A stretch of DNA of 64,000 nucleotides from Sphingomonas adhaesiva (GCF_036946125.1 NZ_JAQIJT010000001.1:496001-560000), one strand, 5' to 3'; numbered from the stretch's first letter, positions 14,955-25,390 are shown. Made by a program: numbers and translations. Notes: generated by a model not told the origin, from the sequence alone.

Positions 14955-15926
14955 TTGGAGCGCGCCGAGAAGATCGGGCTGGCCGGGGCCGTCGCGGGGC
15001 ATGTCGTGCTCTTCGGCCTGCTGTCGGTCGGCTTCCTCGACACGCCCGACCCGCTCAAGCCGAAGCCGGCCCCGGTCGAGGTCAGCCTGGTCAAGGACGT
15101 CGCGCTGGAGGCTGCGGCTCCGGCGACGACGGAACAGGCGTCGCAGGCGATCGCCCCCGACGTCGGCGAGCCCGAGGAGGCGCCGCCCCCGACGCCCGAG
15201 GAAGCGCCCGCGCTCGAGCCCGCGCCCAAACCGGCCCCCGCGCCCGAGCCGAAGCCCGCGCCCGCCCCGCCGAAGCCGACCCCGCCCAAACCCGCGCCGG
15301 CCAAGCCTGCGCCCAGGCCCGCTCCGGCGCCCAGGCCCGCGCCGCAGGCCAGGCCCAAGCCCGCCACCCCCGCGGCGGAAAAGGCCCCCGCCAAGCCCGC
15401 GCCCGCCAGGCAGCAGAGCGCATCCTCCGCCAGCAAACCCGCGGCCAAGCCCGCCGCATCCAAGGGCAACGGCAAGACGCAGGCCGCGACCGCCACGCGC
15501 CCGCGCGGCAGCCGGCTGGGCGACGATTTCCTGAAAGGCCTGACCGCGGAGCCCAGCAAGGCGCGCGACAGCGACGCGCCCCCCGCCGCGGCGAAGATCG
15601 ATGGCAAGGCGCTCGCTTCGATCGTCCAGGCGATCGCGCGCCAGATCCAGCCCTGCGCCGACCGCCAGGTCGATCCCGGCCCCGGCGCGAACCAGATCGT
15701 CACCACGCTCAACCTGCGGCTCAACCGCGACGGGACGCTGTCCGCCACGCCGACCGTGGTGCGGCAGGCCGGCGTCGACGACGACAACCGCCGCTATGCG
15801 CGCCGCGTGGTCGATCTGGGCGTTGCGGCGTTCAAGGGGTGTTCGCCGTTGAAACTGCCCGCCGAATATTATGCCACCGCCAACGGGGGGTGGAGCAACA
15901 TCAACTACAATTGGAAGCTGCGCTGA
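14955..15926 (+). CDS. tolA: TolA-like protein with proline-rich central region
   Basis: 323 residues from a TTG start (GAGG 0-3 bases upstream). One N-terminal membrane helix (residues 7-28) anchors it next to TolQR. Residues 60-190 are an Ala/Pro/Lys-rich linker (KPAPAPEPKPAPAP style), where enterobacterial TolA has a long Ala/Lys/Glu helix. The C-terminal domain (IVQAIARQIQPCADRQV, LNLRLNRDGTLSA, AAFKGCSPLKLP) has the two Cys usual in this family. It bridges the inner membrane to Pal/TolB in the periplasm. Confidence 0.9.
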   Translation: MERAEKIGLAGAVAGHVVLFGLLSVGFLDTPDPLKPKPAPVEVSLVKDVALEAAAPATTEQASQAIAPDVGEPEEAPPPTPEEAPALEPAPKPAPAPEPKPAPAPPKPTPPKPAPAKPAPRPAPAPRPAPQARPKPATPAAEKAPAKPAPARQQSASSASKPAAKPAASKGNGKTQAATATRPRGSRLGDDFLKGLTAEPSKARDSDAPPAAAKIDGKALASIVQAIARQIQPCADRQVDPGPGANQIVTTLNLRLNRDGTLSATPTVVRQAGVDDDNRRYARRVVDLGVAAFKGCSPLKLPAEYYATANGGWSNINYNWKLR

Positions 15927-17314
15927 TGCGATTCCGGTTCCTCCTTCTCGCTGCCGCCACCGCGGTCGCCACCCCGGCGCTGGCGCAGGACGTGCCCCCG
16001 GTGACGCTCCAGCCCCCCGCGGGCGCGGCGGTGCCCGCGGGGCAGACCCCGCCGCCGCTGGAGGTCGACGTCACCGGCGGTATCAGCGCGCCGATGCCGA
16101 TCGCGATCCCGCCGATGCCGACGCAGGCGGTGGTGCAGACGCCGGCGGGCTCGACCGACCAGCTCGGCCGTCAATTGTCGGAGATCGTCGCCAACGACCT
16201 GCGCAACTCCGGGCTCTTCACCCCGCTCGCGCCCGCGCGGCTGCGCAGCATCGCCTTCCCGGAGGTGACCGCGCCCGCCTTCGACTATTGGGGCGGGTCG
16301 GGCGCGCAGGCGCTGGTGCAGGGCTATATCCGCGCCAACGGCGACGGTACGCTGACGGTCGGCTGCTACCTCTACGACGTCTCGGCACAGACCGAGCTGA
16401 CGCGGCAGGGCTTCGTCGTGCCGCCGTCGGACTGGCGGCGTGCCGCGCACAAATGCGCCGACATGGTCTATACCCGGCTGACCGGCGAGGGCCCCTATTT
16501 CGACAGCCGCATCGTCTATGTCAGCGAGACCGGACCCAAGGGCAACCGCATCAAGCGCCTCGCGATCATGGACCAGGACGGCGCCAACCACCGCTTCCTG
16601 ACCGCGGGCTCGTCGATCGTGCTGACGCCGCGGTTCGCGCCCAACCAGCAGTCGATCGTCTATATGAGCTATGTGGGCAAGGCGCCCGCGATCTACGTCT
16701 ACGACATCGGCTCGGGGCGGCAGCGGCTGGTGGTGCAGAACGTCGCCACCACCTTCGCGCCGCGCTTCTCGCCCGATGGCCGCTGGATCCTGTTCTCGAT
16801 GGCGACCGGCGGCAACACCGATCTCTACCGCGTCGCCGCCGGCGGCGGCACGCCGCAGCGGCTGACCACCGCACCCGGCATCGACACCGGCGGCAGCTAT
16901 TCGCCCGATGGGTCGAAGATCGTCTTCGAAAGCGACCGTTCGGGCGGACAGCAGCTCTACGTCATGAACGCGGACGGCTCGAACCAGCAGCGCATCAGCT
17001 TCGGCGGCGGGCGCTATGCGACGCCGGTGTGGAGCCCGCGCGGCGACCTGATCGCCTTCACGAAGATCGCGGGCGCATTCCGCATCGGCATCATGAGCCC
17101 CAGCGGATCGGGCGAGAAGCTGCTCACCAACAGCTGGCAGGACGAGGGGCCCTCGTGGAGCCCGAACGGTCGCGTCCTCACCTTCTTCCGCCAGGGGCAG
17201 GGCAATGCCGGCAAGGCCGACCTGTGGATGGTCGACCTGACCGGGGTGAACGAGCGCCGCATCCCGACCCCGCTCGACGGCTCCGACCCCGCGTGGGGAC
17301 CATTACGCCCCTGA
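15926..17314 (+). CDS. tolB: TolB, periplasmic beta-propeller protein
   Basis: 462 residues starting in a TGATG overlap with tolA. It has a signal peptide (RFRFLLLAAATAVATPALA) and an insert of about 50 residues rich in Pro before the N-terminal TolB domain (DQLGRQLSEIVANDLRNSGLF). Six propeller-type repeats follow, with motifs such as PRFSPDGRWILF, GSYSPDGSKIVFESDRSG and PVWSPRGDLIAF. TolB binds Pal and TolA in the periplasm. Confidence 0.95.
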   Translation: MRFRFLLLAAATAVATPALAQDVPPVTLQPPAGAAVPAGQTPPPLEVDVTGGISAPMPIAIPPMPTQAVVQTPAGSTDQLGRQLSEIVANDLRNSGLFTPLAPARLRSIAFPEVTAPAFDYWGGSGAQALVQGYIRANGDGTLTVGCYLYDVSAQTELTRQGFVVPPSDWRRAAHKCADMVYTRLTGEGPYFDSRIVYVSETGPKGNRIKRLAIMDQDGANHRFLTAGSSIVLTPRFAPNQQSIVYMSYVGKAPAIYVYDIGSGRQRLVVQNVATTFAPRFSPDGRWILFSMATGGNTDLYRVAAGGGTPQRLTTAPGIDTGGSYSPDGSKIVFESDRSGGQQLYVMNADGSNQQRISFGGGRYATPVWSPRGDLIAFTKIAGAFRIGIMSPSGSGEKLLTNSWQDEGPSWSPNGRVLTFFRQGQGNAGKADLWMVDLTGVNERRIPTPLDGSDPAWGPLRP

Positions 17315-17343
17315 CACGTTTCAATCGGTAGGGAGATTGACCG

Positions 17344-17868
17344 ATGGCAAGACTGACCACCACGATCCTGATGGCGACCGCGCTGGTCGCGACCGCGGCC
17401 TGTTCGAAGAAGCGGCCCGAGGTACTGCCGCCTGCACCGGGCCAGACGCCGCCGCCCGCACCGACCACCGGGCCGGTCGACCCGAACGGCGGCATCGCCC
17501 CCGGCTCCGCGGCGGATTTCAAGCGCACGGCGCAGAGCGACACGGTGCTCTTCGGGCTCGACATGTACGACATCGACGCGACCGCGCGCGCGATCCTCGA
17601 CACGCAGGCGGAGTGGTTGCTGCGCTACCCCAACGTGACGATCACGGTGGAGGGCCATGCCGACGAACGCGGCACGCGCGAATACAATCTCGCGCTCGGC
17701 GACCGCCGCGCGAACGCCGCGAAGAACTATCTCGCCGCCCGCGGCGTCTCGCCCTCGCGGATCACGACGATCAGCTACGGCAAGGAACGCCCCGTCGCGC
17801 TCGGCTCCGACGAGGCGAGCTGGGCGCAGAACCGCCGCGCGGTGACGGTGATCGTCAACGGGGGGTGA
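17344..17868 (+). CDS. pal: Pal, peptidoglycan-associated outer-membrane lipoprotein
   Basis: 174 residues with a lipoprotein signal peptide; the lipobox VATAAC puts the lipidated Cys at residue 20. A Pro-rich linker leads to an OmpA-like peptidoglycan-binding domain (VLFGLDMYDIDATAR, TITVEGHADERGTREYNLALGDRRANA). The ribosome binding site AGGGAGA is 6 bases upstream. It closes the ybgC-tol-pal operon, 29 bases after tolB. Confidence 0.96.
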   Translation: MARLTTTILMATALVATAACSKKRPEVLPPAPGQTPPPAPTTGPVDPNGGIAPGSAADFKRTAQSDTVLFGLDMYDIDATARAILDTQAEWLLRYPNVTITVEGHADERGTREYNLALGDRRANAAKNYLAARGVSPSRITTISYGKERPVALGSDEASWAQNRRAVTVIVNGG

Positions 17869-17907
17869 GCGATCTCGAGCGCGGTCGCCACGGCGGCCGC
17901 GCCCGCG

Positions 17908-18744
17908 TCAGTACCCCGCGGCGTGTTCGACGTCGTCGGGGTCGCCCAGGAAGAGGGTGATCTCCTTCGCCACGGCGTCGGCGATCTCGATCGGCGCCAT
18001 GTGCGTCTCATCCGCGAATGCGCGCAGGTCGGCACCCGGGATGGCGGCGGCGGTCTCCTCCATGCTGCCGTCGCCGAAGAACTGATCGCGCGCGCCGCCG
18101 ATGACCAGCGTCGGGGTGGAAATGCGCGCGAGCTCAACGCGCGGGGCCTCCAGCATCGCGGTCAGATAGCGGACGATACTTGGCCCCGGCGCCATCCCGC
18201 GCGCGACGCGGTCGCCGCCCAGCCGGATCATGGCCGTCATCAGCCAGTTGTACGGGCGACGTCGGAACAGACGGCCGAACGCGCGGGTGAAGCCCGTCAC
18301 GTCGCCGGCTTCCAGACAGGCGATCTGGCGCGCGATATGGGCCGCTCCGGCCGGCGAGAACCGTTCGCCGCTCGCCAGCAGCACCATTCGCCGGAATGCC
18401 GCCGGCCGCGCCGCGGCGAGCCGACACGCCACCATGCCGCCGTACGACACGCCGATCAGATCGAGCGGCTGGTCAGGCGCCGTCTCTGCGACAGCGAGCG
18501 ACGTGGCGAAGGTCACGTCATCGATCGAGAGCCCGGCGGGCGGATCGGGTCGATAGTTGAGCAGGACGAACGATCGTCCCCTGGGCAACACCTTGGCCAT
18601 GCGCCGCGCGTCACGCTCCAGCCGCTCGGGGGAGGATTGCCGCACGAACCCCTGCCCGCCGTTGAGCACGACCATGGTCGGCCGTTCGCCGACCCGCGCG
18701 AACGGAACCTGGTTCGTCGTCGTTCCGGTGACGATCGTCGTCAT
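17908..18744 (-). CDS. alpha/beta-hydrolase of unknown substrate
   Basis: 278 residues from the ATG of MTTIVTG. The nucleophile elbow is GVSYGG with Ser100. The acid is probably in GGARDQFFGD near residue 225, and the catalytic His is in DETHMAP near residue 248. The oxyanion loop LNGGQGFVRQ differs from the common HG-x-P form. No neighbours hint at a pathway: it is convergent with pal and stands upstream of a tRNA on the same strand. Confidence 0.75.
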   Translation of the reverse strand: MTTIVTGTTTNQVPFARVGERPTMVVLNGGQGFVRQSSPERLERDARRMAKVLPRGRSFVLLNYRPDPPAGLSIDDVTFATSLAVAETAPDQPLDLIGVSYGGMVACRLAAARPAAFRRMVLLASGERFSPAGAAHIARQIACLEAGDVTGFTRAFGRLFRRRPYNWLMTAMIRLGGDRVARGMAPGPSIVRYLTAMLEAPRVELARISTPTLVIGGARDQFFGDGSMEETAAAIPGADLRAFADETHMAPIEIADAVAKEITLFLGDPDDVEHAAGY

Positions 18745-18887
18745 GACAGCCCCTTGCATCCGACACCCGACTAGCCGCGCTGCGGCCGGCCGGCAGCGGC
18801 TTGCGATCAAAATGCGACGAGGCGCTCCGCCTATCGAGCGGTCCCGACCCTTCGGCGCACTGCGAAAGAGATTAAGGATGGAGAAGG

Positions 18888-18961
18888 TGGATGCCCGACA
18901 AGGATTCGAACCTTGATTGACGGAGTCAGAGTCCGCTCTCTTACCATTAGAGGATCGGGCA
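18888..18961 (-). tRNA. tRNA-Gln (anticodon CUG)
   Basis: 74 bases including an encoded CCA. The acceptor TGCCCGA pairs with TCGGGCA, giving the weak U1-A72 pair typical of glutamine tRNAs. D-arm CTCT/AGAG with AATGGTA loop, anticodon loop CTCTGAC (CUG at its centre) on stem GCGGA/TCCGT, T-arm CAAGG-TTCGAAT-CCTTG. All arms close. Confidence 0.93.
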
Positions 18962-19144
18962 ACGAGGCGGCGTCTCTAGGCCGGTCGCCCCCGCGGGTCA
19001 ACCCGATTCGTGTCGGTGCGGTGGCCTGTGGATGGCCAACTTGCCGTGTCGGCGGCGAGTGTGTAGCCTGGCGCCCAAGCACCGGCCGGCGCCCGCGACA
19101 TCCGACGCGGGCGGCGGGGCGGAAGAGACAGGAAATTGACGGCA

Positions 19145-20182
19145 ATGGTGGAATATCCCGCCCAATTGCCGCGCCGGCAGGGTCAGGGCCCTGCCCGTTC
19201 GGCACTTCCCGCGCCGCGGCATGCGCGCGGCGCCCCGCGGCATTATGCCGCGCTCGACCTCGGCACCAACAACTGCCGCCTGCTGATCGCGCGCCCGCAG
19301 GGTGACGGGTTCGCGGTGGTGGACGCCTTCTCGCGCATCGTGCGGCTGGGCGAGGGGCTGTCGGCGTCGGGCGCGCTGTCGGATGCCGCGATCGAGCGCA
19401 CCATCGCCGCGCTGAAGGTGTGCGCCGACAAGCTGAAGCGCCGCAACGTCCGCCTCGCGCGCTCGGTCGCGACCGAGGCGTGCCGCCGCGCCAGCAACGG
19501 CACGCGCTTCATCGCGCGCGCGCTGGAGGAAACCGGCATCCACCTCGACATCATCTCCGCGGAGGAGGAGGCGCGGCTCGCGGTGCTCGGCTGCCACGCG
19601 CTGCTGGAGCCGGGGACGGGGCCGGCGCTGGTCTTCGACATCGGCGGGGGGTCGACCGAACTGGTGCTGGTCGACGGCGACACGCCGGTGCCGCGCGTGC
19701 GCGACTGGCATTCCGCGCCCTGGGGCGTGGTGTCGCTGACCGAAAGCGCGGGCGGCGGGCGGACCGCGGAGGAACGCGCCGCGGCGTACCGGCGGATGCG
19801 CGCGCTGGTGGCGGAAAGCTTCGCCCCCTTCGCCGCGCGGCTGCCGGCGCTGACCAGCGTGCCGCGGATGCTGGGGACCAGCGGCACGGTCACGACGCTG
19901 GCGAGCGTGCACCTGGGGCTGGAGCGCTACGACCGTTCGCAGGTCGACGGGCTGATCGCGCCCGCCGCGGCGATGCGCGCGATCAGCCAGGAACTGGCCG
20001 GCATGTCGCTGGCCGAGCGCGCGCTGCTGCCGTGCATCGGGCGCGAGCGCGCCGATCTGGTCGTCGCGGGCTGCGCGATCCTGGAGGGGATCCTCGACAT
20101 CTGGCCCGCCGAGCGGCTGGGCGTGGCGGATCGCGGCATCCGCGAGGGCATCCTGCGCCGGCTGATGGAGACGGGGGCATGA
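19145..20182 (+). CDS. Ppx/GppA-family phosphatase
   Basis: 345 residues from the ATG of MVEYPAQ, after an in-frame TTG three codons earlier. The first 37 residues are a basic, Pro-rich extension. The actin-like ATPase fold follows: phosphate-1 motif YAALDLGTNNCRLLIA, LARSVATEACRRASNG, EEARL, and the phosphate-2 motif FDIGGGSTELVLV, then LGTSGTVTTLA. Members hydrolyse polyphosphate and/or pppGpp; which applies here is not visible. The stop overlaps the rlmE start by 3 bases. Confidence 0.88.
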   Translation: MVEYPAQLPRRQGQGPARSALPAPRHARGAPRHYAALDLGTNNCRLLIARPQGDGFAVVDAFSRIVRLGEGLSASGALSDAAIERTIAALKVCADKLKRRNVRLARSVATEACRRASNGTRFIARALEETGIHLDIISAEEEARLAVLGCHALLEPGTGPALVFDIGGGSTELVLVDGDTPVPRVRDWHSAPWGVVSLTESAGGGRTAEERAAAYRRMRALVAESFAPFAARLPALTSVPRMLGTSGTVTTLASVHLGLERYDRSQVDGLIAPAAAMRAISQELAGMSLAERALLPCIGRERADLVVAGCAILEGILDIWPAERLGVADRGIREGILRRLMETGA

Positions 20183-20871
20183 GGGGGGCCGGGGTCGGCC
20201 GTCAGCGCGTCAAGACCGCGCGCAACCGGACCGCGCAATCGACCCGCTGGCTGGAGCGCCAGCTGAACGATCCCTATGTCCGCCGCGCCAGGGCGGAGGG
20301 CTATCGCAGCCGCGCCGCCTACAAGCTGATCGAGCTCGACGAGCGGTTCGGGCTGCTCAAGGGCGTCAGGCGCGTCATCGACCTGGGGATCGCGCCGGGC
20401 GGGTGGAGCCAGGTGGTGCGGCGCCTGTCGCCGGCCGCGGCGATCGTCGGCATCGACCTGTTGCCGGTCGATCCGATCGACGGCGTCACCATCTTCGAGA
20501 TGGACTTCATGGCCGACGACGCGCCCGACCGGCTGATGGCGGCGCTGGGCGGCGCGCCCGACCTCGTCATGTCCGACATGGCGGCGAACACCGTCGGCCA
20601 TCCGCAGACCGACGCGCTGCGCACCATGGCGCTGGTGGAGACCGCGCTCGCCTTCGCGGTCGACGTGCTGCGTCCCGGCGGCACCTTCGTCGCGAAGGTG
20701 TTCGCGGGCGGCGCCGATTCGACGCTGGTGGCGGAGATGAAGCGCAACTTCGCGACGGTGAAGCACGCCAAGCCGCCGTCGAGCCGCAAGGGCTCGGTCG
20801 AATGGTTCGTCGTCGCGCAGGGCTTCAAGGGCCGCGACGGGGGCCGCGCCGCGCCGCCCGCCGACAACTGA
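20179..20871 (+). CDS. rlmE: RlmE, 23S rRNA U2552 2'-O-ribose methyltransferase
   Basis: 230 residues. The FtsJ/RrmJ signatures are present: YRSRAAYKLIELDERF with the catalytic Lys, the SAM-binding LGIAPGGWSQVV, MSDMAANTVGHPQTD with the catalytic Asp, and VAKVF with the second Lys. A slightly long basic N-terminus (RQRVKTARNRTAQSTRW) fits rRNA contact. It begins inside the end of the Ppx/GppA gene (ATGA overlap). Confidence 0.94.
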   Translation: MRGAGVGRQRVKTARNRTAQSTRWLERQLNDPYVRRARAEGYRSRAAYKLIELDERFGLLKGVRRVIDLGIAPGGWSQVVRRLSPAAAIVGIDLLPVDPIDGVTIFEMDFMADDAPDRLMAALGGAPDLVMSDMAANTVGHPQTDALRTMALVETALAFAVDVLRPGGTFVAKVFAGGADSTLVAEMKRNFATVKHAKPPSSRKGSVEWFVVAQGFKGRDGGRAAPPADN

Positions 20872-20944
20872 CGCCGCTCACGGCCCGCCCCATCCCCGTT
20901 ACCCGCGCGCCGCGCCGCCGCGCGCGCCTTGTCCGGACACCCGC

Positions 20945-22471
<1,527 letters not shown>

Positions 22472-22481
22472 GCGAAGCCTC

Positions 22482-22557
22482 CGTCATTGCGAGCGCAGCG
22501 AAGCAATCCAGTGTTCCGCGCGCTGCCCTGGATTGCTTCGCTGCGCTCGCAATGACG
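22482..22557. repeat. REP-like inverted repeat (CGTCATTGCGAGCG type), copy 1
   Basis: Two perfect 30-base inverted arms begin and end with CGTCATTGCGAGCGCAGCGA and its complement, around a 16-base centre. It lies directly after prfC. A diverged copy of the same family sits between fliQ and fliP at 32903-32979. Confidence 0.8.
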
Positions 22558-22625
22558 ACGAGGTCGGAGGCAACGATTTGAGCCCTCGCCGATTGATCCG
22601 CATCAGTCCCCACGGAGATGATGTG

Positions 22626-23012
22626 ATGAACCGCCGTACCCCGCTGATCCTCGCGCTCGCCGCCGCCGCGCTCGCCGCATGCAGCGACCGTGTCGAGGAT
22701 CACGCCGAGCGCACCGGCAATGCGATCGCCGCCGATGTCGATGCCGCGACCGCCAACGTCGTCGGCAGCGTCGATCGCCTGACCGACCATGTCGGCAACA
22801 CGCTGGATGCGGTGACGGCCCGGTCGCTCGACCGCGCCGCCGACCGCCTCGACGGCGCGGCCGACCGGCTGCGCGCCGATGTCGAGCGTCACACCGACGC
22901 CGCCACCGGCCGCGCCGGCGCCGCGCTGGAGCAGGCCGGCAACGACCTGCGCCGCGAGGGCCGCCGCGCGGAGATCGAGCGCGCGCGGGAGGCGCAGGAG
23001 GGCAACCGCTGA
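22626..23012 (+). CDS. small lipoprotein with amphipathic helical repeats
   Basis: 128 residues. A lipoprotein signal peptide ends in LAAC with Cys19. The mature part is a run of Asp/Arg/Ala-rich helical units (DRVEDHAERTGNAIAADVDAAT, ADRLDGAADRLRADVERHTD), predicted to be helical or coiled coil. I do not recognise a named family. A GGAG lies 10 bases before the ATG; an in-frame GTG directly precedes it. It stands alone between two repeat clusters. Confidence 0.7.
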   Translation: MNRRTPLILALAAAALAACSDRVEDHAERTGNAIAADVDAATANVVGSVDRLTDHVGNTLDAVTARSLDRAADRLDGAADRLRADVERHTDAATGRAGAALEQAGNDLRREGRRAEIERAREAQEGNR

Positions 23013-23021
23013 CGCGCACCT

Positions 23022-23160
23022 GTCACCCCGGACTTGAGCCCGGGTGACGAAACGGCAGCCGATGTCACATCGGTTCTCCTGCGAACGCAGGAGCCCAGGG
23101 TCGTCGTGCACCACGGTCGTTTCTCTGCGTCGCCCCGGGTTCCCGCGTCCGCCGGAACGC
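23022..23160. repeat. REP-like repeat remnants
   Basis: A small hairpin, GTCACCCCGG with CCCGGGTGAC (23022-23048), is followed by a decayed palindrome CTCCTGCGAACGCAGGAG (23076-23093) related to the family A repeats, then CCGGGTTCCCGCGTCCGCCG. It occupies the convergent gap between the lipoprotein and the TlpA-like gene. Confidence 0.55.
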
Positions 23161-23168
23161 AAGCCGGA

Positions 23169-23756
23169 TTACCCCGCCTCCGCCAGCAACCCCGTCGCCT
23201 GCGCCCCGGTCCAGTCGAGATCCCCCGTCACGCGCCAGATCTCCCTGCCGTCCGCGCCGTACAGGATCGTCGTCGGCAGGTTCGCGGCATAGGCCGTGCT
23301 CAGCGCCAGCTTCGGATCGAGGTGGAGCGCCAGCGCGGGCAGCTTGCGCGCGGCGAAGAAGGCGGTCGCCTTCGCCGGCTCCATGTCCTGGCTCACCGCG
23401 ATCACGCGCACCTTGTCGCCCAGCGCTCCCGCTGCGGTGTTCAGCGTCGGCATCTCCTTGACGCACGGCGCACACCAGGTCGCCCACAGGTTCACCAGCA
23501 GCGGCTTGCCCTCGTAGCCTGCGAGCGTCGCCGGCTTGCCGTCCGCGGTGGTGAATGCCGCGTCGGGCGCCGTCTCGCCCTTGTGGCTGCGATCCACCTT
23601 TTCCGCCTTCGGCGCGCTCGCCGTCACCTCGTCCGACGAAGCGGCCGGCGCGGCGACGTTCGCCTCCGCTTGCCCGTTGCCCGGCGACGCCCTATCGCAC
23701 GCCGTGGCCGCGAGCGCGGTCGCCAGGAGACAGACGATCGCCGAGCGTGAGGTCAT
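23169..23756 (-). CDS. TlpA/ResA-like thioredoxin-fold lipoprotein
   Basis: 195 residues. A lipoprotein signal peptide ends LAATAC with Cys20, then a 45-residue linker leads into a thioredoxin-like domain. The redox motif WCAPC is at residues 94-98 and the cis-Pro is in LPTTILYG. Such proteins reduce disulfides in the periplasm, for example in cytochrome c assembly. Its start codon overlaps the divergent argH start codon: the two ATGs share the sequence CATG at 23754-23757. There is no clear ribosome binding site. Confidence 0.87.
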   Translation of the reverse strand: MTSRSAIVCLLATALAATACDRASPGNGQAEANVAAPAASSDEVTASAPKAEKVDRSHKGETAPDAAFTTADGKPATLAGYEGKPLLVNLWATWCAPCVKEMPTLNTAAGALGDKVRVIAVSQDMEPAKATAFFAARKLPALALHLDPKLALSTAYAANLPTTILYGADGREIWRVTGDLDWTGAQATGLLAEAG

Positions 23757-25140
23757 GAGCGGTTCCAACCAGATGTGGGGCGGTCGGTTCGCCGAAGGCC
23801 CGGCCGCGGTGATGCGTGAGATAAACGCCTCGATTCCCTTCGACAAGCGGATGTGGCAGGAGGATGTCGCCGGCAGCCGCGCGCATGTCGCGATGCTGGG
23901 CGCGCAGGGCATCGTCGCCGCCGACGACGCCGCGACGATCGCTGCCGGACTGGAGCAGGTCGCCGCCGGCTATGCCGCGGACGGCGTGCCGGTCGACCTC
24001 GCGATGGAGGACATCCACATGCTGACCGAGGCGCGGCTGGCCGACGCCATCGGTCCCGTCGCCGGGCGCCTCCACACCGCGCGCAGCCGCAACGATCAGG
24101 TCGCGACCGACTTCCGCCTGTGGGTGCGCGGCGCCACCGATCAGGTGCTCGCCGCGCTCGCCGCGCTCGACGATGCGCTGCTGGCGCGCGCGGAGGAACA
24201 TGCCGACAGCGTGATGCCCGGCTTCACCCACCTGCAATCGGCGCAGCCGGTGACGCTCGGCCATCACCTGATGGCCTATCACGAGATGGTGTCGCGCGAC
24301 GTGTCGCGGTTCAGCGACAATCGCGCGCGCGGCAACCTGTGCCCGCTGGGCGCGGCGGCGCTGGCGGGCACCGGCTTCCCGGTCGATCGCGCCGCGACCG
24401 CCGCGGCGCTCGGCTTCGACGGCCCGACGCGCAACAGCCTCGATTCGGTCAGCGACCGCGACTTCGCGCTCGATTACCTGATGGCGGCGGCGCAATGCTC
24501 GCTCCACCTCTCGCGCCTCGCGGAGGAATTCGTGCTCTGGGCGTCGCAGCCGTTCGGCTTCGTGTCGCTCTCCGACCAATGGTCGACCGGCAGCAGCATC
24601 ATGCCGCAGAAGCGCAACCCGGACGCCGCAGAGCTGGTGCGCGGCCACGCGGGCCGCATCACCGGCTGCCTCGTCAGCCTGATGGTGACGATGAAGGGGC
24701 TGCCGCTGGCCTATTCGAAGGACATGCAGGACGACAAGCCGCCGGTCTTCGAATGCCACGACCTGCTCGCCATCTCGATCGCGGCGATGACGGGCATGGT
24801 GGAGAGCGCGACCTTCCGCACCGATCGCATGCGCGCCCTGGCGGAGAGCGGCCATGCCACCGCGACCGACCTCGCCGACTGGCTGGTGCGCGAGGCGGAC
24901 GTGCCCTTCCGCGAGGCGCATCACATCACCGGGCGCGCGGTGGCGCGGGCGGAGGCGCTCGGCTGCACGCTCGATGCGGTGCCGCTCGCCGATCTCCGCG
25001 CGATCGACCCGCGGATCACGGAGGCGGTCTACGGCGTGCTGTCGGTCGATGCCTCGGTCGCCAGCCGCAGGAGCTTCGGCGGCACCGCGCCCGACAATGT
25101 CCGCGCCGCGATCCGTGCCGCGCGGGACGCACGCGCGTGA
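23755..25140 (+). CDS. argH: ArgH, argininosuccinate lyase
   Basis: 461 residues. It splits argininosuccinate into arginine and fumarate, the last step of arginine synthesis. Signatures are MWGGRF at the start, DVAGSRAHV, LHTARSRNDQVATD and the fumarase/aspartase superfamily loop GSSIMPQKRNPD, which carries the catalytic Ser. The start at MSGSNQ was chosen for the family's usual length; its ATG overlaps the divergent TlpA-like start. The stop overlaps the GTG of lptM. Confidence 0.96.
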   Translation: MSGSNQMWGGRFAEGPAAVMREINASIPFDKRMWQEDVAGSRAHVAMLGAQGIVAADDAATIAAGLEQVAAGYAADGVPVDLAMEDIHMLTEARLADAIGPVAGRLHTARSRNDQVATDFRLWVRGATDQVLAALAALDDALLARAEEHADSVMPGFTHLQSAQPVTLGHHLMAYHEMVSRDVSRFSDNRARGNLCPLGAAALAGTGFPVDRAATAAALGFDGPTRNSLDSVSDRDFALDYLMAAAQCSLHLSRLAEEFVLWASQPFGFVSLSDQWSTGSSIMPQKRNPDAAELVRGHAGRITGCLVSLMVTMKGLPLAYSKDMQDDKPPVFECHDLLAISIAAMTGMVESATFRTDRMRALAESGHATATDLADWLVREADVPFREAHHITGRAVARAEALGCTLDAVPLADLRAIDPRITEAVYGVLSVDASVASRRSFGGTAPDNVRAAIRAARDARA

Positions 25141-25373
25141 GGGGCCTGCTCCCGCTGACAGCCGCGCTCGCGCTGGCCGCGTGCGGATCGACCGGCACGC
25201 TCAAACCGGCCGCGGGTGAGCAATTGCCCGCAGCGCCGTATGGCGCCACTGCGACGCCGGGCGTGACCCAGCTGCTGACCCCGACGGTCCAGCAGCGCCC
25301 ACAGCGCACCGGCGATGTCATGACCCGCTCGCGCGAACGACAGGACGATCCGTTCGACCTGCCGCCGAGCTGA
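25137..25373 (+). CDS. lptM: LptM-like small lipoprotein
   Basis: 78 residues from a GTG that overlaps the argH stop. The short signal peptide ends LALAAC (Cys16), followed by GSTGTLKPA, which is the LptM (YifL) pattern of Cys-Gly-x-x-Gly-x-Leu. LptM assists maturation of the LptD/LptE lipopolysaccharide translocon in the outer membrane. Its position between argH and lysA is where this gene is commonly found in proteobacteria. The tail is Pro/Arg-rich and disordered. Confidence 0.7.
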   Translation: MRGLLPLTAALALAACGSTGTLKPAAGEQLPAAPYGATATPGVTQLLTPTVQQRPQRTGDVMTRSRERQDDPFDLPPS

Positions 25374-25390
25374 CGCCCGAAAGAAGACCC

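Noticed and set aside
18831..19205. Minus-strand frame overlapping the tRNA
   Set aside because: It runs through a complete tRNA-Gln and has no ribosome binding site or family resemblance.
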